Assembly: GCA_030762935.1 (NCBI GenBank)
Contig: CM060884.1
Span: forward strand, 74,155,196 to 74,219,195
From: Hymenopus coronatus
Taxonomy: Eukaryota; Arthropoda; Insecta; Mantodea; Hymenopodidae
Length of the DNA stretch: 64,000 nucleotides
Direction: 5' to 3'
The position numbers were made by a program, and so were the translations under genes. The notes under the pieces are model-generated. The model had not been told where the DNA came from, made no database searches, and worked only from the letters and a program-made list of their open reading frames with translations. This document shows, piece after piece, positions 32,331 through 44,892 of this stretch (position 1 is its first letter; each line of letters opens with the position of its first letter).

Positions 32331-33724
32331 CGAGGCCAAATGAAAAAGAAACAAAGTTACCGTTGTAACAATGAAGGTCACGTGACATCTCACGGACTCC
32401 CATCACACTTCTGAGGAAACAACCTGCTTTTTTGAGCTCCAATGTGAGACTGACACGCTTGTGGCGGTGACTATATATGTGTGATTAGATGACTGAAATG
32501 TAGATGGAGGCACCGGTCAGTGGCTCATGTGGAGTCTCCCAGACATCACGCGAGCAGAACAGGGTTAAGGACCCTGCACAGAGACTCTCTCCTTGTCCGG
32601 ATATCGGCTACCCATTGTTATAACTCTCCTCCAGGGGTCTGACGTACAATAGCCAACGGCTACAGCTTGGAACACTCCTCCGTAACGCAAACACAAACAT
32701 ACACCCTCACAAATGTAGACCAATGTGACTACGCAGCCGGGTAGTCATATCGCGTTGAGACGTCCCACGGAACACCTCCACAACGAACCTGTGCCGGAGT
32801 AGTGAAGTGGAATTTGACGGCAGAGAGTGTGCGATTGCGGCAGCTCTAGCCCGCGGCCATGGCAATGCTCTCCTGTCACCGAATACCGAAAAGTAGTTGC
32901 ACTTGAGACAGTATTCTTTCCACATGTGTAAATACATTAATGAATCATAATTGCCATGCTCTGATACACGATATGGATGTCTATAATACTGCATATATAG
33001 GCACGGAAATATTTAGTTAAAGAAACATTTTAAAGCGTTTGCAGAGGCAAGGCTATTTTCAAAGGAAAACCTTTGTACGACGTAGAGACTCTTTGTTAGT
33101 AAGGCAAGAGTCTGTTGGGATTTTAGTGCAATAAGACACTATGTTAAAGTGACGGGGAGTAAATTTTAATATATAGTGTGGGTATTTTTATTGTCTGCTG
33201 GTCACATGATCACTTCTGGAACGCAACCAAAACTTTAGAAAGTGACCAATGAGGAGAATCCAATTGTCGCGACTGTATCACCCAGATTTTGATAAACGAT
33301 AAAGAGTTCGACTAGATTTCTCAGAGAGAGAACCAGCGATACAATATATGAAAACCTTCCCACATTACCCGATTTAGCTTAACGCCACCTAACTAGGGAA
33401 AGAATTAGTTAATTACATAGGTAATTGAAAGCTAGGAGCAGAAAGTAAAATGTGGGAAGTTCAGCACTTGTTTGTTAATTAATTGATAGCCGAAATCAAG
33501 AAATAAACTTCTAGAAGCAACAATGTTTAACTTACTAAAGTGTACCTTATTCCATTCTCATATCCCACTCCGAGTGACTTGCCTCAGTGTACTCCAAATG
33601 TAATCTTGACGACTGAGCACCAATACACTAAATACATCACAACACTTTTAGACGCAACAAATATAAAGTGCAGCCTTGGTATTGCAGCTGGAATGTCGCG
33701 ATTTCACATAAATGTAGTTTAAAA
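32331..33724. other. Unassigned low-repeat region
   Basis: No window-internal repeats or recognisable domains. The 95-codon reverse ORF at 32707-32994 has no visible motif. Confidence 0.35.
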
Positions 33725-34852
33725 CTTGCACTACAGAGGGTACTTTTTCATGTGCAGCTCTAACGAGAGACGCGTGAACTACGCAATAAAGATGGGTCGC
33801 ATGCTTCTGTCGTCCACGTATGAAGAGCAGAGAGATGTGGTTCGATATTTGTTAGCAAAAGCATAAACCGAGTGAAATTCACAGGGACTTGCGTGGCATG
33901 TACGAGGATGATGTATGGACCGCAGTAATGGATCCGGGTGGTGTGCATTCCTCCAAGAGAGCCGTGATTCGCCATTTTCCGGGAGGCCGGAACAGCTGCA
34001 ACCTCGCACAATGTCAGAGTTATTAAGGCGGGAATTTGAACGACCAGCTTGTGCAAATGTGAATCTTATCGCAACAGTTCGGCAGTGTACAATATTGTTC
34101 ATGACACGTTGAAATTTCGTAAACTTAGTGCTCGCTGGGTGCATAAAAACCTGACGGAGAACCACAAGAGCCAGAGAATGATGACAAGCTTGGATCACTT
34201 AATGCGGTACAGCGCAGAAGAGCACGCCTTTCTGAAAGGAAGTCACTGGTGATGAGTCGTGGGCATACTACTAGATGCCCGAAACAAAGCATGGAGTGGA
34301 AACATTCTGGTTCCCCAGTAAAGTGACTCAATCTGCTGGGAAAGTGCTAGTGCTAGAATTCAGTGGACTTGCTGAACACGAACCATTGTGAATGCTGCAC
34401 CTACATTAAAACTTTGGTGAAGCTGTGTCTTGCCCTTCGTGGCAAACGCCACAACATTAATACTGACGACGTCACACTTCTTTAGGACAATGCTCGCTCT
34501 CACGTAGCTGCTGAAGTTGGTCAGAAAATCTTCAAATTTGGTTGGGAGGTGCTCCAGCATCCACCATACAGTCCGAACTTTCATATGTTTGTTCCCATGA
34601 AGACATTTCTGGCCGGCCAACGCTTTGCGACAGCTGCGAAAGAAATCAGCAGATGGCTGTGCTCCAGGGAGACGAACTTCCACGCACAGGGGATATTAAA
34701 ACTAGTATCATGATGGGACATACGTAAGTTGGTGACTATGTCGAAAAGTAGATAAAGTGTAAGTCCATTTATGATTATTTTTTTAACTATTAAACTTTTT
34801 TGTAAAAAAAAAAAGAACATTGTGCGGTACTTTTCGGTTTGCCCTCGAATGA
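33725..34852 (+). pseudogene. mariner element with decayed transposase
   Basis: Translation fragments in all three frames follow a mariner transposase: STYEEQRDVVRYLLAKA (N-terminal HTH), VHDTLKFRKLSARWV, LDHLMRYSAEEHAFL, VTGDESWAYY (first catalytic Asp about 34251-34253), SAGKVLV, LxDNARSHVAAEVGQKI (second Asp about 34485-34487, with a stop two residues before it), HPPYSPNFHMF, and GDYVEK near the end. The third catalytic Asp is lost by a small deletion after SPN. A poly-A stretch and a GTGCGGTACTTTTCGGTTTG terminus mark the right end (about 34852). The left end is near 33725 (AGAGGGTACTTTTTC). Inactive; it belongs to a lineage different from the other mariners here. Confidence 0.85.
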
Positions 34853-34855
34853 CAA

Positions 34856-35058
34856 GACAACCAGCGATCCTTTTAGCCTAGTGTATGTCTTTATTTCGCT
34901 TGTACTTACAAGGAAGCAATTAATAAGCCATTTTCTGCTAATGTTTATCTCGAATAGCATGGTGAAGATAAGACAATAGCCTCTTATAAAATAGTTTGTG
35001 TGCAGAACAGCTAGAGACAGTCATATGAATGGATCACATCAGATTTTTACCGTATATG
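34856..35058 (-). repeat. Family A left-end fragment
   Basis: Reverse fragment from CAACCAGC..TTTTAGCCTAGTGT through CTTACAAGGAAGCAATTAAT to LE (CATATGAATGGATCACATCA). It abuts the mariner right end. Confidence 0.75.
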
Positions 35059-35364
35059 GACCAAGAGAAAAGCGCGGTTTTATCGCTCCAGCTGAACAGA
35101 CTCCGCGTCGTGCAGATATACGAATGACGAAATAGCTATAAAAGTCGGTATAGCGGTTAGTTAAGGTTAGCTATGGCCCCGCGCTGGTCAGTAATGATCT
35201 TCCTGTAGTTACGTCTCTATCCAGGGTTTTACGACCCGTTTTTATGCCACCCAATTACCACTCGTGCATCATTCCCCTCGATTGGAATACCGTCCAACAA
35301 CTCAAAGTTATTACTGCCCATATAAAGCCTTCGTTCTGTAGTATAAGATATCTCATTGTCAGCA
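35059..35364. other. Unassigned sequence
   Basis: Nothing recognised. Confidence 0.35.
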
Positions 35365-35765
35365 TTTTTACTTTCTCTTCTACATATAGATAGTAGAGGA
35401 ACGTAGGTATTGAACCCATAAATTGGATGCCCAGGTTTAACCACTCTCTGAATCCTAAAAAGTATTTTTAGAAGAATATGCAAGTGTGTGTGTATTTGTG
35501 TGAGAGGCAGAATTATTCACTATATTTTACATTTAATTTCAAGCATTTCTCAATGTTAACCATAGTTGAGATGGGGAATTTTCTTGAAAAATCTTCTTGT
35601 CGCATCCATGGAAAGTGCTGAAGTGGTATTTAACCTAGTACCTCATACCTATTTGAAGTTAAAGTGGTCATAAACACACACACATGTCCTATCTAGTGTA
35701 TAGTGAAGGTATTCTATTGCACCCAAAATTCGATACTGAGATTTCATCGAAAATATATGTTTCAG
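35365..35765. repeat. Family A mosaic of three RE-side pieces
   Basis: A reverse RE piece with GT tract (35365-35510), a forward interior piece with GGGGAATTTTCTTGAAAAAT (about 35565-35690) and a reverse RE-proximal piece (about 35692-35765, TATAGTGAAGGTATTCTATT). The rearrangement cannot be one insertion. Confidence 0.65.
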
Positions 35766-35910
35766 AAACTTGCGTGCATGATACACAAACTCAACGTTGT
35801 GTATATCTATACCGCTCGTTTTGTCATTTGTAAACGATGGATATCTGTTGGTCCGCATGTGTATTTTACTCTCCATTCGACGCTTTGTTTACCAGATTAA
35901 ATAAAACATA

Positions 35911-36923
35911 TCTGATATGTTCCATTCACATGATTTTCTCTACATCTCTGTAACAAATTATTTTTAAAAAGCTTATGCTTCTAATTATTTCCATCTAATC
36001 GAGAAAAAAATATAGCAGAAATAATTTTATTACTTACTTACCTGTAAGTAAAACCTAAATAAGGGAGTACCATAGGTTACAGTGATAGCCAAAAGCTTGT
36101 TGCTATGTGATTGAAGTTCCTTTGTTTGTATGGACAGCAGTTGATAAATTCCTTTATGAGGAAGCTAAAGTTTGTTAAAGCTGAAACCAAAAGGAGGGAG
36201 TATCTCAAAAATGATCAGTTCCACGAAAAAAATGTATATAAGGTAAATTGTATGTTCATCTCTTACGGTTTAGCAGTTAAGCAAAACTCCTTAAAATTGA
36301 CCCCGAATAAGGAGGCGTTCAGAGGGTATTCCCAGAAAATTCAAGATATACATTTTATTTGTCAGGTAAATATATTTAATATACGATATTTTAATCAAAA
36401 TCGTTAGAGCCAATTTTGAGAAAATCAAAATTTTCGAAAAGAGCTCTATGTAAAGAGTAGCTGGGTTTGGGGGGATTTTTTCTTTTAAATCTTCGTGTCA
36501 CATCCTTGCAAGATACCAAACTTAAATACCAAGTTTGGTATTTAATGTCTCTTTTTTTACCACACATAAATGTAGAGCACGTTAAAACACACACTTTATG
36601 TTATATATATTTTTTTTTCGGGGAGTTGATTGTTTTTAGACACTCCTTTTTTTTTGGTTTCAACTTTGAAAACTTACCTTTCTCATACAGGAATTTGTCA
36701 ACTCGTATCCATAGAAACAAAAGAACTTCCGTCACATAGCAACCAGTTTTTGACTATCACTTTAACCTACGGCACTCCTTTATTTCTCTGCTACTTACAA
36801 GTAATAAAGACAATTTCTGTTAATTTTTTCTCGATTAGCATGAAGTAAACAGAAGCATAAGTTTTATAACAATAATTTGTTGCAGAGATGTAGAGAAAGT
36901 CCTGTGAATGGAACACATCAGAT
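35911..36923. repeat. Family A inverted dimer, LE at both ends
   Basis: The forward arm from LE (TCTGATATGTTCCATTCACA) runs to about 36555. At TTTTTTTACCACACATAAAT it turns into a reverse arm ending at LE complement (GTGAATGGAACACATCAGAT). Arms are about 645 and 368 bp. RE and CA tract are absent. Confidence 0.87.
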
Positions 36924-37074
36924 TGTTATACTTGCCGAGGACGTCAACAGAAGCTTTCAGAAGTAGAGCTTTATTTCGCAGGTGTAATAAACTGACACAC
37001 AGGTGCAATAATTGGAGCTTCGATGTAAAGTGCTCGCAGACCCCGCACGTGTTCACTCAAATAAGAAATAAAAG

Positions 37075-37230
37075 AAATAGAAAAAAGTCAGTGTGTGTGC
37101 CCGTAAACAGCGTGGCTCAAAACGAAAAGTCTCTTAAATAACAGGCTTGGTATTCTGTTCAAAAATCCCCCAATCTGAACTACCCTTTACAGGGAAACAT
37201 TATCAAACATTTTAATTTGTTCAATCTGCA
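37075..37230 (-). repeat. Family A interior fragment
   Basis: GTGTGTGTGCCCGTAAACAG and GGCTCAAAACGAAAAGTC through ACTACCCTTTACAGGGAAAC match the reverse interior near the CA tract; no termini. Confidence 0.65.
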
Positions 37231-37799
37231 TGACAGGACACTGTGGCTGTTTAAGCGTGTAGTGCCTTTCATTTCTTTAACATTTAAAGAAATCTTATAT
37301 ATTGTACATTTTCCAAATATTTATCAAAAATAATATAACAAGTGTCCCAGCATAAAAAAAAATCGCGAGCAATTTGTTGAGAAAAGTTGTAACTCGAGTT
37401 GTATTTAATAAGACTATTTCGTGAATAAAATAACATTGATTAGCCTATATGGACACGAAGAATAATATTCCTAAACTCCCATTTGTCTTGACATTTATTT
37501 GATGTCCATTCCATAAATCATGGCCTCGTTGCTTACACAATTCCTTGAACTGTTTCACACACTCTCTTTGTTGTTTTTAGTACTCTGCGGTAGACCTTTC
37601 CCAAACTGCCGCCATTATGTGCGGGAATATCACTGCACACTGATACTATAATTATGAGACGAACATTAGTTCCGAGGGAAAAAAATGCATGTGGGTGCGA
37701 TAAATTTAAGAAAACAATTGCACATGAGTATGACACAAAAAACGATTAAAATGCAGAAATAAAGAGTTCCGATTGGTTGGAATTTTACGCGCCAATGTA
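37231..37799. other. Unassigned sequence
   Basis: No domain or repeat identified. The 67-codon reverse ORF at 37533-37736 is not recognisable. Confidence 0.35.
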
Positions 37800-38339
37800 C
37801 TTCATGAAAAAATATATAGCGTAAATTGTGTGTTTTAACGTGATCTAAACTTTTTGCTAAGTAAGTTTTTACCTATTTCTTACGGCTTACCAATAATGCA
37901 AAAATCCGCAAAATTCATTCAGAATAAAAACGCTTCCGACACTATTCCCAGAAAACTCAAGATATATCTACATTTTATGTGTCATGTAAATATTTTAATT
38001 ATAGGTAACTTTAATTAAAATCGTTAGAGTCATTTTTGAGAAAAGCAAAATGTTCGAAATATGTCCATGTAAAGGGCAGTTGGGGTGGGGGTTTTCTTGA
38101 AAAATCTTCGTGTCGCATACTTGGAAGTTACTGAATTTAAGTATCAAGTTTGATATTTCACCAACTTTTCGTTTTTGAGCTATCGTGTTAACAGACACAC
38201 GTACGTCTTTCTGAAAATACTTTTTTGAATACAGGAGACCCTAAAACGTCTATACCCGGTGAAATCTGGGTATCGAATTTTGGGTACAATGCAATACCTT
38301 CTCTATACACTATGTACGCAGCACGTGTAGAGAAAGTAA

Positions 38340-38340
<1 letters not shown>
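37800..38340 (+). repeat. Family A, 5'-truncated, with RE
   Basis: Starts inside the element (TTCATGAAAAAATATATAGC, TTGTGTGTTTTAACGTG) and runs to RE (CACTATGTACGCAGCACGTG, AGAGAAAGTAAA). The CA tract is reduced to AACAGACACACG. Confidence 0.8.

Positions 38341-38342
<2 letters not shown>

Positions 38343-38380
<38 letters not shown>
38343..38380. repeat. (TA)n microsatellite
   Basis: Pure TA tract directly downstream of a family A terminus. Confidence 0.95.
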
Positions 38381-38381
<1 letters not shown>

Positions 38382-39009
38382 TTTTACGCTGATTTCAAGC
38401 ATTTAAGTGTAGCAGTAGAGCTTTATTTATTCTCCCTTTGGATACATTTACAGACCTCAGCCAACCACATATTAACTTGCAATATTGCTTCATGAGGAAT
38501 GCGTAGAAAAATGCGTATAATAACGGGAACTAAGAGCGTAAGCCTAATTACTACGTAACTGCGGGAGTATTATGCACTTTCATTTCCTTTCGGCAACTTA
38601 GTGCTTGAATTGGCCATTATTTCAAATTAATATCTCATTAGGAAAGGGGCAGTATATCAAGAAAGTTGGCCCAAACTGTGCTCAGAAGCTTTGGTGCAAC
38701 TGCAATTTAAATTCTTTATTCCCTTTATCCAGGTTGAGAATTAATAGCCTGACTCATGTATTCCAGAGAGTAATTACAAAAGGATTCTTCTCCTCGCTAG
38801 AAATCTAAAATGTAAGTACCTAGTAAAACATCCGTTTTCTGTTCAGTATTTACAGTATTATTACTACGACCTCAAGACTTCAAGTTAGGACTTGACAGTT
38901 CTTTTTCCAGCTGTAAACCGTGTGATATCTAGAGCTTGACCCGGTGTCCGAAGTTATCGAATAGAGGATCGGTGTACACAGAGTATACCTAAGACCATCG
39001 GGAATGGAG
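38381..39009. other. Unassigned sequence
   Basis: Nothing recognised. Confidence 0.35.
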
Positions 39010-40346
39010 AGCTTACAGCATGTTGGATGCTACTGGCAGGCACGAATAGGTAAATTTCTACTTAAGGCAAGACAGCTGAGATCTAAGAAGGCAGACAATA
39101 GAGAAGAGGCAGGGGATAAGAATAGCTAAAAAAAGTGACTACAATGTTTTTATACACATATATTGTACGACATACTTATGTCATTGTGTTGTGGTGATAG
39201 TATCATGCGTATATATTACTTTCTCTAGCCCCGTATGTACAATGTACATAGGGATAGAGAAGTACTGTATTTCACCCAAACATTCGATGTCGAGATTTCA
39301 CCGGAAATGTATATTTTACGACTCCCTGAATAAAAAAGGGCATTTTCAGAAACATAACCGGTGTGTGTGTGTGCGTGTCTGTCTGTGTGTGGGCATAGCT
39401 CAAAAACGAAAAGACGGTGAAATACCAAATTTGGTATCTTCCAAGAATGCGATACGAAAATTTTCAAGAAAATCCCCCCTTCCCCTAACTACATGGAAAA
39501 ATTTTCGACATTTTTGTTTTTCTTAAAAATGGGTCTAACGATTTTGATTAATAACGACATATTAAAGCCATTCTATCACAAATAAAATGTATATCTTGAA
39601 CTTTCTGGGAATAGCTTCTAAACACCTGATTATTCTGGATGAATTGTGCTTAATTTAGTATAACTAGTAAGCCTAAGAGATAGACAAAACTTATTTTATA
39701 AGAATGTAGATCTTGTTAAAATACACAAGTTATGTCATATGCATTTCTTCGTGAAGCTTACCGTGTTCGAGGTATTCCTTGTTATTAGTTTCGATTGTGA
39801 AGTAACTATACTTTTCTCAGAGGGAAGTGTCCGTGTTTCTTTTGTTCTACTCCTGGCCAAGCAAAGAAGCTATTTGCAATGACAATTGCATAACGACAGC
39901 TTTTAAAACATTTGACTATTGGTTTAGCCTAGTGCATTCCCTTAGTGCCATTCTACTCATAAGGAACTAAGTAATAAAATTCTGCTAATGTTTATCTCAA
40001 TTAGCATGGTGTTGAAAGAAGAAATATATTTTGTAAGAAGTTTGTAGAGTAGCTAGAGAAAGTCATGTGAGTGTAACGCATCAGATTTTTGTCTTAGGTA
40101 TATTTGTCTATTATAATAGGATATATTAATGCATCGGAATAAGGTGTACTCTGTGACGTAAATTTAAGTTGTATTTTAATACCTTTGCCTTTTTATTTTC
40201 ATTTTTACTCCTTTAATCCTTTATTGTCATTTTTCTAATATTACTTACTATTTTGTGTATTACAAAAGCACGTACGGTCTTTAGAAGTTTGATGAAGCGC
40301 AATGTATGATACATTTATTTCAATAACTACACATTCATTCATTCAT
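39010..40346 (+). mobile_element. LINE-like 3' end, copy 2, split by family A
   Basis: Matches 13262-13901: GTTGGATGCTACTGGCAGGC, GGCAAGACAGCTGAGATCTA, then after the insertion AAGGTGTACTCTGTGACGTA, ACAAAAGCACGTACGGTCTT, a final CAATAACT and ACATTCATTCATTCAT. The coding tail carries stops. The 3' ATTC tail ends at about 40346. Confidence 0.75.
39217..40089 (-). repeat. Family A subfamily 2, full length, inserted in a LINE
   Basis: Begins TACTTTCTCTAGCCCCGTAT, RE core AATGTACATAGGGATAGAGA, (GT)n tract at about 39361-39386, and ends at LE complement (TCATGTGAGTGTAACGCATC, AGATTTT). The uninterrupted LINE at 13262 supplies the empty site: TATATATGTCTT there against TATATAT and TGTCTT around the element here. 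Confidence 0.92.
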
Positions 40347-41756
40347 GTCGTGATGGAGTAGGATGGTATCTACAGTCCGTTTCAAAACGTTTTGAGTTAT
40401 CTAGCATTGCTCACTTCTGTTCTCGTGCAGTTCCTGCTAGTAGATAAACCAATGAACGCTGAAAGAGAGTGTTGATTCAAAATGTCGAAAATACGAAAGG
40501 AAAAGCGTTCGAAATTGAACAAGCTTAAAGATGATTCAAGTATATTTTAGTGGCAGAAACAGAGCCTTTTCTTTCGATACAGTAAAGTAACGAGGTTCTC
40601 AGTCGCGTCGTGTAGGCGTGGTTTGATAGACACGCCGGCGCGGCACAGGTCACCTTAGTAATGGAAAACGTAGCATGTGGGTTTTGTTATGTGTTTCGTA
40701 TAACACGTTCTGAGGTTGTATGACAACCCCTGTTCTTTCGCTGCCTAATCCCAAATGTGTACAATTTTTAAACACATTAAATAGAAGAGTTTGAAAGTTG
40801 CGACATCAAGTTTGGACAAGTCAAAGTGTAAGCTAATCGACTGTTATCTTCGTTTGGTGTCCTTGTGAAACGGCCTGTATTATTGTTAGAAACAGACATT
40901 CATTGTCGATAGATTTTATATGTTTTAAATAAACTTCCTATTCGGTGACAAATATTCCAATGAGACAAACTTTTCTCGATGAATAAATAGTACTTGCATG
41001 AGGGCAGCCAATTGGTAAATTTGTTGTAAATAAACCGGGTTTTTGTCTTGGTGGTAATGTTTGTGGTTACGACGGAATAAAGTAGAAGCATATTAAAGTC
41101 CAACACACCTCCAACCACTGACCTATACAAACGGTCATTACTTTTTCCCCCCACGTTCCAATTTCTGAACAGATTTATTAGGAAACGCTGTCGGAAGACC
41201 CAAGTGGGTTTGTAATGACCGAACTGATGTTAACAGTGTTCCAGCGAGAAAAACTTTGCACCCCCCCACCCCGACATGTTGGGGGGCTAACGTCCCCTCT
41301 CTCAAGCTAAGTTATGGCGTTTTGCTCGAACCCCTAACGAAGTGCATGGCGTGTTCTGCCCACCCACTGAAAATTAATCACACCAAGTAACAGTATGTGT
41401 GTATTTTACAATTGCATGAACCAGAGATTGGTTGGGAAGTGCCGTTCTGTTCAATCCCATTTCTCCATAACGTGACGTGACTGTCGCATTTTCAGACAGG
41501 TTTGCACTATTCTCTCAAATCATTTCCAAAAAGGCAGTGAGAGGCATAAAATGAATCATACTGCATGTCGTTCATTGTTGTTATTTAGTATTTATTGCGC
41601 GCCATAACAGCCGCTGCTACTCTGTTTTCAGTTGGCTTTTGTCCAAAACGCACCTCTATTCGATGCACTTTCCTATAAACATCCCAGCCTCATTTCTAAC
41701 CAGACTAAAACGCAACTGGGGACTACAAATATGATTCTGTGCAACTAAGAGAAAAA
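40347..41756. other. Mostly unassigned; one dispersed repeat inside
   Basis: Contains dispersed repeat E copy 2 (40430-40585), a GGCGTGGTTTGATAGACACGCC near-hairpin region at about 40616-40640 and a C-run at 41264-41274. The 84-codon reverse ORF at 40900-41154 has no recognised domain. Confidence 0.4.
40430..40585 (+). repeat. Dispersed repeat E, copy 2
   Basis: Aligns with 2598-2775 over TTCCTGCTAGTAGATAAACC, AGAGAGTGTTGATTC, GCGTTCGAAATTGAACAAGC and GATGATTCAAGT. In this copy an ATG opens MSKIRKEKRSKLNKLKDDSS, a lysine/arginine-rich start that ends after two more codons; possibly the N-terminus of a decayed TE ORF. Confidence 0.55.
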
Positions 41757-42042
41757 TCTGGTGCGTTCCATTCACATGGCTTTCTCTACATCTCTGAACA
41801 AATTAATTTTGAAAACTTATGCTTCTACCTACTTAATGCTAATGAGATAAATATTAGCAGAAATTCTTTTTGTAAATAGGAGGGAAAATGAGGGAACACA
41901 CTACGCTAAAACGAGAGTCAAACATTTTAAAACCGTTTCTTTGCATCGCCAGGAGTTGACAAATTCCCGTATGTGAAAAGTTTAAAGCTGAAACCAATAA
42001 AAAGAATACCTTAAAATTCGATACCATCACGAAAAAAATAGC
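41757..42042 (+). repeat. Family A, LE half, cut by the next copy
   Basis: LE TCTGGTGCGTTCCATTCACA to CACGAAAAAAATAGC, where a second forward LE starts without spacer. Confidence 0.8.
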
Positions 42043-42896
42043 GGATGTGTTCCATTCACATGAATTTCTCTACATCTCTGCACCAAATTATTATTAAAAA
42101 GCTACGCTTCCATTTACCATATTAATCGAGAAAAAGTAGCAGAAATAGTCTTATTACTTGCTTCCTTGTAAGTAGAAGCGCAATAAGGGAGTACCATAGG
42201 TTAACATGATAGTCAAAAGCTGGTTGCTATGTGTCTGAAGTTCCTTTGTTTGTATGGACAGGAGTAGACAAATCCATGTGTGAGAAAAGTATAAGTTTTT
42301 CATAGCAGAAACAAAAAACAAGGAATATCTAAAAAAGGATGAACTCCACGAAAAAACTGTATATAACATATATTGTGTATTTTAACGTGCTCAACATTTT
42401 TTGTTCAGTAAACTTTTGCCCATCTCTTACGGTTTAGCAGTTATACAAAATTCCGTAAAATTCATTCAGAATAAAGTACTCTTCAGAGGCTTTCCCCGGA
42501 AAATTCAAAATATACACTTTATTTTTCACGTAAATAGTTTTAATTTACCATATTTTTATAGAAATCGTTAGAGTCATTTTTGAGAAAATCAAAATGTTTG
42601 AAAAAAGTTCCCTGTAAAGAGTAGTTTGGGGTGGCGACTTTTTCTCAAAATCTTTGTGCCGCATCCCTGGAAGATACTAAACTTAAATACCAAGTTTGGT
42701 ATTTCACCGACTTTTCGTTTTTGAGTTATCGTGTTCACAATCACACGGACACACACGCATATTTTCAAACAAAGCTTTTATTAGATAAAGGGGACCCTAA
42801 AACATATATTTCCAGTGAAATCTCTGTATCGAGTTTTTGGGTGGAGTGCAATACTTTCTCTATACACTATGTACATAGTACGTATAGAGAAAGTAA
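42043..42896 (+). repeat. Family A, full length
   Basis: GATGTGTTCCATTCACATGA at the start, CA-rich ACACGGACACACACGC at about 42743, RE CACTATGTACATAGTACGTA, then AGAGAAAGTAA. It is cleanly joined to the truncated upstream copy. Confidence 0.9.
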
Positions 42897-42899
42897 AAA

Positions 42900-44020
42900 T
42901 TTTACGTGTTTCATTCACATTAATTTCAAAACCTATTCTACAATAAATTATTATTACTTTCTCTACACGTACTGTACACATTGCGTTCCATCCAAAAATT
43001 AGATACCAAGATTTCACGGAAAATACTTGTTTTCGGTCCCCCTGAAACCAAAAAAAGCATTTTTGGAAAAACGTCCATGTGTGCGTGTGGTCTGTGTGAC
43101 TGTGTGCGAAACGAAGATTTTAAGGAAAATCACCCCACCCCCAACTTCCCTTTACATTAAATTTTTTTCGAGAATTTTGATTTTCTCAAATATGGCTCTA
43201 ACGATTTTGATTAAAATATCGTATATTAAAGATATTTACGTGACAAATAAAATGCATGTCTTGAATTTTCTGCAATAGTATCTGAACACTACTTTACTCT
43301 GGATGAATTTTACGAAATTTTATATAACTGCCAAACCTTAAGGGATGGTAAAAAACTTAACACACAAAAAATGTGGAGCACGATAAAACACACAATTTAT
43401 GTTGAACACTTAAATCCTTTAGTATCTAATTATTTATTATATTATGTTTATCCTATTTTTTCTTTAATTTTTTTTTATCTCGAATTTAAGAGATTTAATT
43501 TAGTGTTTTGGTTATTGTTTCATAAATCACAGTTTTAATTTTTATTGCATTACCATCAATCCGAATTCTTTATTTAATTGATGAAAGTATCAAACCCACA
43601 TTAACACTCAAAACTATTGGGATATCCTTTATTTTTGGCGTCAGCTTTGAAAAGTATTTTTTTCTCATTCAGGAATTTGTCAACTCCTGTCCATAGAAAT
43701 AAAGGAACCAGGAGCCAGCTTTTGACTTTCACTTTAACCTATGGTACTCCCTTATTTCCCTTCTACTTACAAGGAAGCAAGTAATAAGACTATTTCTGCT
43801 AATTGTTTCTTGATTAGCATGAAGTAAATAGAGGAATAGAAACACAAACAGACACACAGATAGACAGATAGACTCTTATAACACACGGACCTTTTTCCAA
43901 AACTGTTTTTTTTCTTTGGTTACAGAGGGATCCAAAACATATATTTCCGGCGAAATCTCAGTATAGAATTTTTGGTTGCAATACAATACACCATGCACAT
44001 AGTACGTGTAGAGAAAGTAA
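42900..44020. repeat. Family A RE-RE inverted dimer with a foreign insert
   Basis: A small forward LE relic (42900-42945) precedes a reverse copy starting at RE (42955). That copy runs to about 43402, is interrupted by about 210 bp of unrelated AT-rich sequence (43403-43612), then resumes to about 43828. There it switches to a forward RE-proximal piece ending at 44020 (CATAGTACGTGTAGAGAAAG). Confidence 0.8.
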
Positions 44021-44892
44021 AAATGAAATCGAACTTACCAAACACAACTTCGCAGTGTTATATGAAGGAAATGTGAGCGCGATACCAGGGCTGCCAATAA
44101 CTAATGTAAAACTTTCCGATAAAAAAAAACTGTACTCTAACACTAATATTTAAAAAGTTATTAAATTGTTTAACCAAGCGGGTGTAACTAAATGATCTAA
44201 AACACTATTACGCAATATTATTTTCAACAATATTTTTAAACTATTTACAATCAAAGTACCTCTATAAAATTTATACCAATATGAGCGGAAGATTCCAAAT
44301 ATTCATGAACAATTAAAACATCAAAATGGGTCGAAAAAACATGATAATGCCATTTCGACTCTCTTTAAGGGCATAATTCTAGATCTTAAACATTTGCCTG
44401 TCGCTATTTCCTTTGCATCTAAGGAGTAATGTAGACTTTTGGCAAATGTTTTCGATTAATGCAAAGGAAGCAGAATAAAAAGCTTTTGTAGGAATTGTGT
44501 ACCCTGCAATAAGCGAGGGAGGGTAGTGAAATCATGTGAGTTTAACATCAGATTGTTTTCAGAGTGAGGAAAGAATAAGATGCTCAGCCAAACTGGGGAA
44601 CCAAATCACATTATCGAAATGCCATGCAGTGGGAAATAAGACGGTGGTTGGATTGCATTAAAAATTCATTGGTTTGGCGCGATTCAGTAATGGGCATCAC
44701 GTGATCTTCTTTCCTTCATGAGAGCTTTACCCAAAACTACATTCTACATTTCAAGAGAAAACAAACCATCCGTTTTAGAGTCTCCACTCAGTCGCTGATG
44801 CTTATAGAAATAGCTAAATAGTTTGGCACAGAAGCCAATGAAACTTTCCAAAGAGCATCTCATATGGAAAAAAATAATACACTATGCTGTTT
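44021..44892. other. Mostly unassigned, with a family A LE relic
   Basis: A decayed reverse LE lies at about 44445-44556 (TGAAATCATGTGAGTTTAAC). The rest shows no gene or repeat. Confidence 0.4.

Noticed and set aside
37533..37736. Possible host exon on the reverse strand
   Set aside because: No domain, conservation evidence or convincing splice sites.
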